Assembly (NCBI GenBank): GCA_029216955.1
Contig: JANAVB010031417.1
Coordinates: 23,751,917 to 23,815,916 of the forward strand
Length of the DNA stretch: 64,000 bases
Origin: Iris pallida
Lineage: Eukaryota > Streptophyta > Magnoliopsida > Asparagales > Iridaceae
Direction of reading: 5' to 3'
A program made the position numbers and the translations under genes. Positions 21,191-32,600 of the stretch are shown here, piece by piece. Below the pieces are notes generated by a model. That model had not been told where the DNA came from and did not search any database. It saw only the letters and a program-made list of their open reading frames with translations. Position 1 is the stretch's first letter, and every line of letters begins with the position of its first letter.

Positions 21191-21519
21191 GCTTGTTTGC
21201 CATTAAAATCTTTTTATTGCAATTTCAATTACAAACAGAACAGTGTTACAATGTAGGACTTAGATGTAGTCCTAGGAGAACACTTTTGTTTATCTGGGTC
21301 CCTGTGTCGATGGAGCGAGTGGTAATGCGTTGACTGCGTTGACGATCTGACGACGATTCTCGGTTCTCTGAAGGTCTGAGTTGCTCTGGGTGCTGGAGTT
21401 TGCAGATGGGAAGAAGACGTTGGGTGTCTCTTCCGATCTTGGTGGATGATAACTCTGATGCCTTTTTCTATCTGTGTACGTATGTATATTACGTATCCGT
21501 AAGAAGAAAATGATCTCTC

Positions 21520-21527
21520 TATTTATA
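21520..21527 (-). promoter_or_regulatory. Sense TATA box of the 5' LTR
   Basis: Minus-strand TATAAATA, conserved with 636-643. Expected start of genomic RNA about 30 bases further left. Confidence 0.6.
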
Positions 21528-22397
21528 GTTTGCAGGCTGGCTGCTCATGCGCGCATATGTAGGATGCGCCTATACGTGGGGACGCCACGTGGTTGAAGCT
21601 GCGGGAGGCGCATGGATGATGCACCATCATTTGTGGGTTGAATCATTCATGCTGCTTTTGTGGACTGGCACGTAGCAGGGGAGAGGATCTTTCTGTTGCT
21701 GAGATCTTGGGTGATTAGCAACCCTTCATAGGCTGAATTGAGTCAAAGGACACGTGTCGTAGGTCCATGGCTCAAAGATCTCGGATCTAGTGGAGAGTGA
21801 TCTGGTAGGATACGCCTGGGATTGGGCGCATGAGAAGACTTTGGCTCACAACCTTCAGGAGTCACGAACCGGTCTGCGCACACGGCTTTCGAGGCACATG
21901 CGAGTCTTCAGGCGCATGGCCGCTGAGGCGCATGCGAGTGGTTGGTCGGCCACGTGGGTCGTAACCGTCGGAGAAAAGTAATGATGATGCTGATGTCAGC
22001 GACGCTTCGTCTTCTGAGAGAGCTGCTAACTGTCCAGTCCTCGGGGGACGTGCTGCCAACTCTGTCACTTGAGCATTAATTGCTTGATGGGTGACGAGCC
22101 GAAATGGGCGCATGGGTCCATGTTGATTAGTACGCATGGATTTGTGCTTTGTTGGGCGCATCCATACGGGGCGCTTTGGAACTGACGGGCGCGTCTGTAC
22201 GATGCGCGGTGTCTGACCGGCGCATCCTTTTGCATGACGTGCCTTTATTGGTCCGACTTTTGTGTTCTTTAAGTGCTTTAAATAGCCGTTTTGACTTGGC
22301 CGAATTCGAAGCGTCAGGTTCATCACCATAAATGTAAATTTATTGCACGGGATTCGGAGAGCCCGCCACTTGGCGCACGGGTTTGATTTGTCCGGCC

Positions 22398-22405
22398 TAT
22401 AAATA
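22398..22405 (+). promoter_or_regulatory. Antisense TATA box of the 5' LTR
   Basis: Plus-strand TATAAATA, identical in context to 1514-1521. Transcripts from here would run rightwards into the XDH intron and exons. Confidence 0.5.
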
Positions 22406-23271
22406 GTGGCAAGGAGAGAGTTTACTTCTCGTTCTCTCACGTCTTTCCGAATGAACTTATTTGCTCGAGCACATTCTGTTGACAAGATGCTCCCGAGGGT
22501 GAAGATGCGACGACTTGTCTTCATTCATGCACTTGAAGGTGACTGTTACATCCAAAAGTCGGAGTCGAGGGCTTCTGAGGCAGGCGGAAGGTGCCTGTTG
22601 CATCCAAAGATCGGGATGCTCGAGCCCTGTCTCCGTTATGCTGGAAGAGCCGTAGATCGGAATTGCGGTGCTCTCATCTTCCTTGGGCTTTGGAGAGCTC
22701 TTCCTCCTGCAAGAGTGAGTGTTGCCCATTCTGGTTGTGTTGGAAGCTGCTCCTTTAGCCTCGGAGGAGAGCTCTTCCTCCAGCTAGGGTGGGGTTGATC
22801 GCCCATTCTTGTTCTGCTCAATAAATGCTTCATTAGTCGAAGCATTTGATCGGGTCGAAGTAAGGCGCATATGCTGAGACTTCATGATGCGCATAACTAA
22901 GACGCTGAAGAGATACGCCTGACTGAAACACTGAAGGCTGCGCCTGACTGAGACGCTGAAGAGACACGCCTGACTGAGATGCTGAAGTGATGCGCCTGCC
23001 TGATGATGCGCCTGGTGGGGGGCGCATGACAGTTTGCTGCCCCTGGCTATAGTTTTAGGATCTTTCTTTTTGTAGAAATTCTCCTTTGTAAAGCCTTCTA
23101 GACATGTAATAGACTTTTATATGAAAATAAAAAATCCTTTTGATGTCTATACTTTTGCTGTCTTGCTGTGCCAAGTACTTCGTTTGAGCTCCCTGGCGTA
23201 TGTTCTGAGTAGTATTTGAGTGCATAGGAATTCTGGCACATAGATGCGCCCTGAAATTCCATGCTTCTACA

Positions 23272-23966
23272 ATGCTGAGAACTATTGGCCTCATGGCCCA
23301 AAGGGTATTGTGAGTGTCTTGCAATAACAATCCACAGCCTTTATTAAGTAAACTAAACTAGCCATTCTGCTTTTCTTAAACAACCAAACGAAAATATTGA
23401 TCAATGTCAAATCTGCCATCCAGCTTAGTTTACTGGGAAGTATGAAACGTTAACCCACTAAAAGGAACCTGGCTAGACATAATCTTGGACCATATTGCAT
23501 TTGGAACATGATTTTCACAACATGTGTCATTTCGTGAGCAACTTGTACATGATATTTTCATAATATGGATACTCTTATCATAAAGTCAGTGTCTTATGAA
23601 AATTTCCTATCCTATGACACCTGATTTTGTTCACGATTGAAGCTCTTAGAATCATAGGTTTTCCACTGAACAGAATTTAATGATTTGATGGTTTTTGTCT
23701 ATAATAATTGTCTACGCAATTAATTTGTTTCATAGACTGCTAAATGCATACAATAATTTGAACAATCAAAAGACCATAAAGACTGACAAAAGATATATTC
23801 AGCCGATTTTGTTGCTATGGGGAAGGAAAATAGAAGTTCTTGACATCATTGTAGCCTATAGTATGCTAGTGTTTACATTCTAATATGTTAGCAGCATGAG
23901 TATTCAATAAAACTGCTTAATATTAGCATTACTCAAGTAGGTCACTGATATATTAACTGCATCCAG
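23272..23966 (+). other. XDH intron, right part
   Basis: AT-rich sequence with no ORF of interest, ending in the acceptor atccag at 23961-23966. A donor-like gtgagt at about 23310 has no convincing exon before it. Confidence 0.7.
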
Positions 23967-24209
23967 GTGACTGGGGGAGCTGAATATACTGATGATACAC
24001 CGACGCCTCCAAACACTTTGTATGCTGCTTTGGTGTTGAGCACAAAGGCTCATGCACGCATTTTGTCAATAGATGATTCACTTGCGAAGTCTTCACCTGG
24101 TTTTGTTGGTTTGTTTCTTTCTAAAGATGTTCCTGGTAGTAATAAGATTGGAGCAATCATTTATGATGAGGAAGTTTTTGCTACAGAACTTGTTACTTGT
24201 GTTGGTCAG
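23967..24209 (+). CDS. XDH: XDH exon a (81 codons)
   Basis: [20 protein letters not shown] to VTCVGQ. Start of the Mo-cofactor domain. Acceptor ccag, donor cag|gtacgg. Confidence 0.92.
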
Positions 24210-25710
24210 GTACGGAGCTAAACCATTAGTCAGATGTCCCCAAATACTCATTATTTTATTCTTAATTTATATAATATTCCTTCCGGTTTAAGGCATATGT
24301 TCCGTTATACAAACTTCAGTTATATGCAGGTAATTGGTATTGTTGTGGCTGATACCCATGAAAATGCAAAAGTTGCTTCAAAAAAAGTTAAGATTGGATA
24401 CAAAGAGCTGCCTCCCATCGTATCTATTAAAGATGCTATTAAGGCTGAGAGTTTTCATCCTAGTACGGAGATATGCCTTGAAGAAGGGGATGTAAATTGG
24501 TGCTTTCAGTCAGGGGAATGTGACAGGATCATAGAAGGGGAAGTTCAAGTAGGAGGTCAAGAGCATTTCTACTTGGAACCAAATAGCAGTTTGATTTGGA
24601 CAATTGATGGAGGAAACGAAGTTCATATGATTTCTTCTACTCAAGTAATTGAAAATTCTTGAATTATGAAGAAATAGTATTAATGGTGCTCTCGATTGCT
24701 TATTTTGATTTTCCTTTTAGTTAGCTCTCTGATTCAATCCTCATCAAAGTTATAGTTGTATATAATGTTTAATTCCTTGAATAGTATTAGTGAGCATTTT
24801 ATTGCTTAATTAGTAATTTCATCTTTTTCCTGCACACAGTCCCCCCAAAAGCACCAGGACCTTGTTGCCCATGTTCTTAATCTTCCAATGTCAAAAGTTG
24901 TTTGCAAAACCAAGCGCCTTGGTGGCGGATTTGGTGGAAAAGAAACAAGGTCTGCCTTTATTGCTGCTGCAGCTTCTGTACCATCATATCTTTTGAAGAG
25001 GCCAGTGAAAATTACATTGGATAGAGATGTTGACATGATGATAACTGGACAACGTCATAGTTTCCTTGGGAAGTACAAGGTATTAAATTTTTAGTGTAAA
25101 TTAAAGTGGATCTACCTTACATAGGCAGATCGATTAACATGATTATGTACTATATAAGCACGACCATGGTATCATATTAAAACACACACACACACACATA
25201 TATATAGGAGTTATTAGGATTCATGCTCTTAAGCATCCCCGCATGTTCTCCGAATAGCAGGGCCGGCCCTGAGCTGATGGGAGCCCGAGACGAAACTTCC
25301 AAAATGGGCCCCCATACATAATGTAAAAAAAATCCAGTGTAAATAGAACAAAAATTTGTTGTAGTCAAGATTTGAACCAAGGACCTCTTAAATACAAGTG
25401 TAGCATTATACCACTACATCACAATGTTTTTTGCTAATAATGGCACATGATATGTACTAGTTTTATTTTAGATAGTTCCATGTTGGTGTCCCCTTTCGTC
25501 AGGGGGCCCTGGGCCGTCGTCCGGCCTGTCCTGGGTCAAGGCCGCCCTTGCCGAATAGCAACTGTTGTATTGTCTTTTTTGATCAAAATCTTGCGAGAAA
25601 TTAGGTAGTTTAAGGACCTAATCCGAACGGTCAAAAAAGATAACCCATTGACTCTATTTCGGAGAATATGTAGGGATACTTAAGAGCAGGGATCCCGATC
25701 CCTCCTCTTT

Positions 25711-25780
<70 letters not shown>

Positions 25781-28700
25781 AAAAAAGGGTAAATTTTATT
25801 CCAAAATTAACTCAACTCATACAGATTACAGTACATCCCATGGACCTCTCACCCTACTAAGGTGACATAGCGTTTACATCAAACTCTATATTGTGAAGAA
25901 TGCCTATAGGAGGAGTGGAGAACCCCTCAAAAATACGCCGATTTCGTTCCCTCCACACATGCCAAACCGAGGTAGCTAGTCGTAATCTGGCAGTCTTGAA
26001 CCAAACATGTCTCCTACCTCTCTGGCCACGTATCTCCGTGATGATGTCACGAACGTCTCTGTCGGTGTCACAGCCACCCAACGATCTGCAGCACTGTTCA
26101 GACCAGATATACCAGGACACTTTGCACTCAAAGAACAAATGTCTCATGAATTCATTTTCTGCTTCACATAGCATACATTTGGGATTGGGGATGGGGATCC
26201 CAAACGTAATGAGTCTATCTCTCGTCAGCAGTCGCCCCAATATCAACCTGTATAAGCAAAGTTACATCTTGCAAGCTAGGCCCTTATACCAGATGAAGTC
26301 ATAATCCTCGCTCCTGGGTTCGTTTGGCGAACCAGGTTGTTGTAGCTCTTGAATTGAAATTCTCCTGTAGCTCCAGGATTGGCAGGCGGATCCCAAATCC
26401 ATCTATCAGCCAGCTGACTCAGGTCAATGTCTAGCACTCGGATAGCCGCTCTAAGCTCTGTCTGTGTCGATATAACTCTGGCCTCTATTCACTATTTCGG
26501 ATATAATGCTGACACTTCATCCCTCTACCAGCTTTCTTGTGAAACTGGTCGTCCAGTATCTCTAGCAGCGATCATCGCTGTATCCAGGGGTCCAGCCAAA
26601 GGTCAGTTCCTGTCCTATCTCTCATAATCCTCCGAATAGAAGATTTGAGAAACATGGCTATCGAAACAAATCTCCGGTAGTAGCCGGCCAATCCAAGAAA
26701 ACTGCGAACTTCTGCAACTGTACTGGGCACTGGCCATGTTTCGATAGCCACGATCTTCTGGGGATCCACTTCCACTCCACCTCTGGTAATGATATGACCC
26801 AAGTATGAAATGCGATCGAGCCAGAACTCGCATTTACTGAACTTGGCATACAACTGGTGCTCTCGGAGAATCTGGAGGACAACTCTGAGATGCTGCTCAT
26901 GCTCCGCTTCACTCTTGCTGTAGACCAGGATATCGTCTATGAACATGATCACGAACTGATCCAAATAAGGCATGAAGATACGATTTATGAGGTCCATGAA
27001 TACAGCCGGAGCATTGGTCGCTCCAAAGGGCATAACAAGGAACTCCCAATGCCCATATCTGGATCTGAAAGCTGTCTTCGGGATATCCTGCTCTCTGACT
27101 CTGATCTGATGGTATCCTGACCGCAAGTCAATCTTCGAGAATACTGTCGCTCCTCTGAGTTGATCAAACAAGTCATCTATCCTGGGGAGAGGATATCTGT
27201 TCTTGATTGTTACTGAGTTCAAGGTACGATAGTCAACACATAATCTGGACGTACCATTCTTCTTTTTCACAAGAAGCATCGGGGCTCCCCAAGGCGATCC
27301 ACTAGCACGAATGAATCCCTTGGCTCTGAGTTCTTCAATCATCTTGTACAATATCTCCAATTCTGACGGCGCCATCCTGTAGACTCTCTCTGACACTGGT
27401 GCTGTCCCGGGAATCAAGTCGATAGTAAACTCGATCTCTCGCTCTGGCGGCATTCCTAGAAGCTCTTCCGGGAAAACATCTGGAAATTTCTCGACTACCC
27501 GGGGTAACTGCACTGCTGCTACGGCCATCCGCAATACTGGAGGAGAAGGTTCAACTTCGCCTCGAGAAAAGGAAAACTCCGGCTCGCCTGGAATACTAAA
27601 AACAACTCTGCCAATATGGCAGTCTATCATAGCATACTGGTCTCTCAACCAATCCATCCCTAAGACCACATCATAATCGGCCATCGGAAATTCTATCAGC
27701 CTAGCGGGAAACTCTCTACCGCTAACTACGATCCGACACGAGGAGAACACTCTATCTACTCCCACAAGACCATTACCAGTAAGTATATTGAGCCTTACTG
27801 ATAATGACTCGGGCTCCAGTCCTACCCGTGTCGCGAATAGTGCAGACATAAATGAATGCGATGCACCAGAGTCAAATAACACTGAAGCGGAAAAGTTGTT
27901 GACGAGAATAGTACCTGCCACTACCTCACCTGGCGCCACTCCTTCTTCTCCCATGGTCAAAGCCAACACTTGACCATGTCCTCTGGGTGCCGACCCTCTC
28001 TACTGGAATCCTTGCTGCCAATTCTGAACTTGCGCTTGGGCATACTGCTGAGGCCTTTGCTGATGAAAAGCCTGGGCCTACGTCGGCAACGGCCTCGGGG
28101 ATGGAAACTGTTGCTGGACGGGTACTGGGGCTGGTCCCCTAACTGATGAACTGGTCATGGCTGGTGATGAGTCAGTCCTGAACGGGCAGGACCCTACCTT
28201 GTGGTCCGGCGCTCCACAAAGCAAACACAGTCCTCGAGCCTTGCGACACTCTGAAATAACATGTCCAGGCTTCCCACAATAAGAGCAGCCCATGGGGGAA
28301 GACTGCTTCTGCTTCTGCTGCTGAGGATACGTCGAAGTTGAATGTTGAACCGACGTAACTGAAGCTGTCCTTCTCGGAGCTCCTGTAATGCCTGTGGTTC
28401 GTATTACGTATTTTTGGGATACGTGTACGTGTTTTATCTTGTATTGCATGATTCCTGGCTTAGCTTTTCCTTCCTGACTTGGTTTATTTCTTGGTTCGGG
28501 TTGGCTTGGTTCGGTTTGGGATTGCTATTGGTTCATCATGGACCAAGGAGTGAACCCCTACCTACCACCACCTTTAGTATTTATTATCCATTCTTCCTTC
28601 TCTCTCTTCATTAACCTCTTCTTCTTCTTTCCATTTACTTCTTCACCTACCAGAGAGAAAGAGAGAGGCTTAGGCAAGTACAGCTTGCTTCATGGAGGAA

Positions 28701-29649
28701 CCTTGATTTTATTGCTTCATTCTCTTCCTTACAGCATTTTAACTTACTTTAATACTTGGCATTTCCACTTTCCATGGCTAGATTTGTGTAGATCTAAGCT
28801 TATAATATTTTCGGATTTCTTGGATTTTGATCTATTTAGCATTGTTATTTCCAAGTTTTGATGGTTCCATGTTGTAGAGGATTTCATTCTAACCCTTTTT
28901 GAACTAAGAAAGTCTGGATTTGGACTCGGGATGATGAGCCTTGGAACCCTGAACTCCTTGGTTCTTCTTCTCGGACAAGTGGAGAAGAAGAACAGTGCCA
29001 ACCGCATGAACCCCCTTAGCCGCATGGCAGCACTTGACCGCATGAATCTTCATGCGGCGAGTCTTCCAGCCGCATAGGCTTCGGCATAAATCCTAGCCGC
29101 ATGGACTCTGTCTACCTGTAGCCGCATAGGCTCGTATTCCTTTCCAGCTGCATGCGCGTTCATTTCATTAAGCCGCATGTGGACCCGCTTCCTCCCAGTC
29201 GTTTAGGCCTTCTTCCTAGCCGCATGGAACTCAGTCCATTCCTGGCCGCATAGGGCTTCATGACTTTGAGCCGCATAAGCAGTGCTCTCCCGTTAGCCGT
29301 ATGAGGGCCGAACCCAGCTAGCCGCATGGAACCACTCTCAGGCCAGCCGCATGTGCGCCCACCCCTCCTAGCCGCATATGCCGCTGTCCTCCCTTGACCG
29401 CATAGACTTGCTTCCTGTTAGCCGCATGAAGCCCACTCTTCCGCTGGCCGCATGAGACCCAACTCCTTGGGTCAGCATGCGCCCTTGCCCTTCTAGCTGC
29501 ATGCGCCCTTGCCCTTCTAGCCGCATGCGCCCTTGCCTATCTAGCCGCATGCCCCTGTCCTTACCAAGTTGTATGCGCTCTCCTTATTGGCCGCATGAGT
29601 TCTAGTGGATCCTGAGCCACAGGGCTCCTTCCTGTGCCTTGCCCTGCTA

Positions 29650-29695
<46 letters not shown>

Positions 29696-32600
29696 GTTAA
29701 TTCGTGGCTTGTAACCTCAGCATAGCTTGGATCCCCTGATTGAATGCTTGCACTATGAAGCCCTGCACATATACCTGAGCACGATAGTGACCCGACGGGG
29801 TGCACTCCTGACAAGTAAACATGACATGACATGCCCTGATAGTGGCCCGTCGTGGTGCACTCTTGACCAGTACACTTGACATAATAATCGGACATGATAT
29901 ATCTTGATAAGCTGTTGCGACGGCTACCTGACATGACATGACCTGTATAAATAACCTGGACACAGTGGACGATTGTGCTTGTACAAATAATCCAGTCCTG
30001 TCTTGCATCATGTCTAGGATGGGACTCCTGAGTACCACGATCAGGAGTACCTGTTAAAATTGGACTAAGACTAATAACTAGATTAATACATTAGTCATAA
30101 AGAGATCTCCCAGCTACATGCAATCCTGTTACCTGGGCGCGCCTGGGATCTGTAGCTTGCCGTCGAGTAGGGCACATTTCCAGCACACTATCATGTGTTG
30201 CACCCTTCAAGCTACCTAATGGTACATGCGTTCCCTGGACAATGTACCCACCTGAATTCAACCCCTAATTTTCGACCTGGGTAACCTGGATGGCCTGCAG
30301 GGCTTGTGGCTGTGGAAGAATCTCACTGCATCTTGCTAGTAACTAGGCCTGTGATAACCCTAGTTAGTTAAAGTATCAAGCCGTACTCATTGCTTGGCCG
30401 TGATTGATTGAATGAGGAATAATCAGTCTAGTCTTGATCCTGTACAAGATTGTTACATGCCTGATTTTCTTATATTATCTTGCGGATAAATGGGAGAAAC
30501 CAAGTTCGGTTCAGACGAAGGGTTACAATTCCGGTCCTTGTTTGGTTTAAGGATTGTAACCTGGTTATCTGAATGGTCCCATGGTTATCTTACCGTATAT
30601 CCTCGTGATGTTATATTTTCTCCAGTTTTACTATATATTATTATCTTTTGTGCTAATTGCTAGTTTTAGTTCCTAAGTGAAGCTTCCTTTGTGGCACTTG
30701 CTCTTTCTGGGGTTTGACCCAGCTGGTTTTGTATGGCCAGATTTCGGAGTAGCTCCAGAGGATCTACCGACTTTCCAGCCTGATGGTGGCGACGAGACGT
30801 AACCAGTGCAACGAGTGGATTTATTTTTGATCTCCCACTTTATTGTAAAAATATTCTTTTGAGGCGTTTAGCCGACGAGCACCTGTTTAGCTCGATTGCA
30901 CTTACTTACTGTCTGCCTACGGGCTGTAACATGATTGACAGATCCTAGGGTTGATCATGTATGACTAAACTCTTGCTAGTCCTAACATTTTGTAACGACT
31001 AGCTTCATGATCAGCTGAATATGTAATATTTAGGACGCCTTATTTATATTTAATGATCATACATCTTGTGACTTTACTTACTTGCTTGTGATTGAGACAC
31101 TAGGCTTGTTCATGACCATAGGAGACTGTTGGCTTGTAGTAAACCCTCATGTATCTAGACAGCCGTGACCGTATAGCGAGATGGATTCCATTTCATATAC
31201 GTAGCTGGCTATGTCTGCCCCCGCTCTCCAGTATTCTGGTTCTGGGGCGTGACATGGTTTAAGTGGTGGCCCATGCAGGTCTTATAAATCAAGATATGTG
31301 AGGGTTTACCGAATAGATGTCTCAATCAGTATTCGCCTTTGATCTCTGCTCGTAACTTCTGAATCCCTGGATTCTTGATCTGATCATATGCTTGTATCGT
31401 TGATCTGTCCTGGTCCTTCCTTATTATTCCCCATGTCGTCTTCTTCAGCGGCATCGTTCCTGGACCTGTCGGTCAGCAAGGCGGAGCACTTCCCGTGGAT
31501 CAGCAACAACCAGGGGATCAAGCCTAGCATTCCGGAGTAGCCTCCAGAGTCGTGCCTTCTGATGGAGAGCCACCAGTCCAGCCAGTTCAGCCTGTAGAAC
31601 CTGATGATGGCACTTTGGTAGGTCTCGTCAGGGCCTTGATAGCTTCCCAAGATCGTCGTGGAGATGCCTTGCACCAGGCAGTGACGGATGCTTTGACCAG
31701 AGGAGGTCATCAGGGTAACAGCGCGGCCAACAGCTTCAAGCGCTTGAACTCTCCATTCTTCGACGGTAGTAAAGATGCTATCGCCGCAGATGCTTGGCTT
31801 CAGGACATCGAGGTGATTCTAGAAGCAGCCAGGACCCCAGAGAACGAGAAGGTAGCCGTGGTGCGCCTACAGTTGTTAGATCTTGCCCGCAGCTGGTGGG
31901 CAGCTCAGGCCGTTGGATTAGCAGCACCCATTGCTTGGGCGGTGTTCAGAGAGAGATTCCAGACCAAGTATTTTGATGCTGTAGCTCGGTACGACCTACA
32001 GACGAGGTTCACCAATCTGAAGCAGATGGGCAGAACGGTCGACGGATATGCGGCCGAGTTTTCGAGACTCAGTCGGTTTGCTCCCACCTTGGCGGCAACC
32101 GAGTATGATAGAGCCCAACGATTTCAGTAAGGGCTTCACCTGGAGATTTTGTTGGCAGTTGAGCAGTTTGAGCATCAGACTTTTGATGCAGTCTTGAGAG
32201 CAGCTAGGAGGCATGAGTATACCTCCCAGAGGATTGTGGATAGGGCCGGAGGTCGGAAGAGATCCCACGGCCAGATGAATCAGTCTTCAGCCCCAGCCCC
32301 GGCAGCCAGGGCTTTGACTATTGGAGCTCCGAGGCGAGCGGCTTCAGTGACGTCGGTTCAGCATTCAACCCCGACGTACCCTCAGCAGCAGCAGCAGAAG
32401 CAGAGGCAGTCTTCCGCAATGGGATGTTCTCATTGTGGGAAGCCAGGCCATGTAGTGGCAGAGTGTCGCAGGGCACATGGATTGTGTCTGGCTTGTGGAG
32501 CAGCAGACCATAGGGTTGGATCCTGCCCGAATAGGGGTGGTTCATTATCGTCCAACCTTTCTAGCTCTTCGGTGAGGGGACCAGCTCCGGTCCAGCAGCA

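Larger units (their letters stand above)
18885..21203 (-). pseudogene. Tat gag N-terminal region, frameshifted
   Basis: An open frame starts at ATG 21203, inside the end of the 5' LTR, and reads across the primer site (MANKLATLLGTSF...). It is basic and Ser/Lys-rich and ends at 20457. A second frame (20553-19192) continues with tandem repeats and an acidic region, and a third (19378-19061) with a coiled segment leading to gag. The typical gag words LTPYDGKDSPRRYL and GALKGVAYDWY are present around 18900-19060 but with two stops (YF*, WY*G). At least two frameshifts are needed, so this is a broken gag. The function of the first 600 residues is not recognised. Confidence 0.65.
306..23271 (-). 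mobile_element. Tat-lineage Ty3/gypsy LTR retrotransposon, degenerate, with antisense PMD gene
   Basis: Two direct repeats of about 2.08 kb bound the element. Read on the minus strand the order is 5' LTR (21191-23271), tRNA-Arg-type primer binding site, a gag-like region, gag, aspartic protease, reverse transcriptase, RNase H, a second RNase H, integrase, then a plus-strand (antisense) gene, a polypurine tract and the 3' LTR (306-2383). The double RNase H, the primer site and the acidic gag region fit the Tat lineage. About 4.6 kb of the length is a younger nested LTR insertion. LTR copies differ by a few percent by eye. Every ORF has stops or frameshifts, so this copy is dead. Target duplication not found. 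Confidence 0.88.
21191..23271 (-). repeat. 5' LTR of the Tat element
   Basis: Direct repeat of 306-2383. On the minus strand it starts TGTAGAAGCATGG and ends GGCAAACAAGC next to the primer site. It carries the sense TATA at 21520-21527, AATAAA at 21213-21218, and the antisense TATA at 22398-22405. Confidence 0.88.

Noticed and set aside
23272..23320. Possible XDH exon before 23967 (donor-like gtgagt at about 23310)
   Set aside because: The translated peptide (ENYWPHGPKG) does not fit XDH, which needs a segment ending in a phase-0 border before VTGGAEY.
23967..25079. Aldehyde oxidase instead of xanthine dehydrogenase
   Set aside because: The motifs EHFYLEP, AFRGFG and the whole C-terminus follow plant XDH, not the aldehyde oxidase group.
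28414..28861. Hydrophobic ORFs with FFF/LLL runs in the LTR of B (again at 36289-36736)
   Set aside because: CT-rich LTR sequence; duplicated only because the LTR is.
28990..29620. Possible CRISPR-like array of regularly spaced repeats
   Set aside because: The repeated word is only 8 bp, spacing varies, it lies in a eukaryotic LTR and no cas genes exist.
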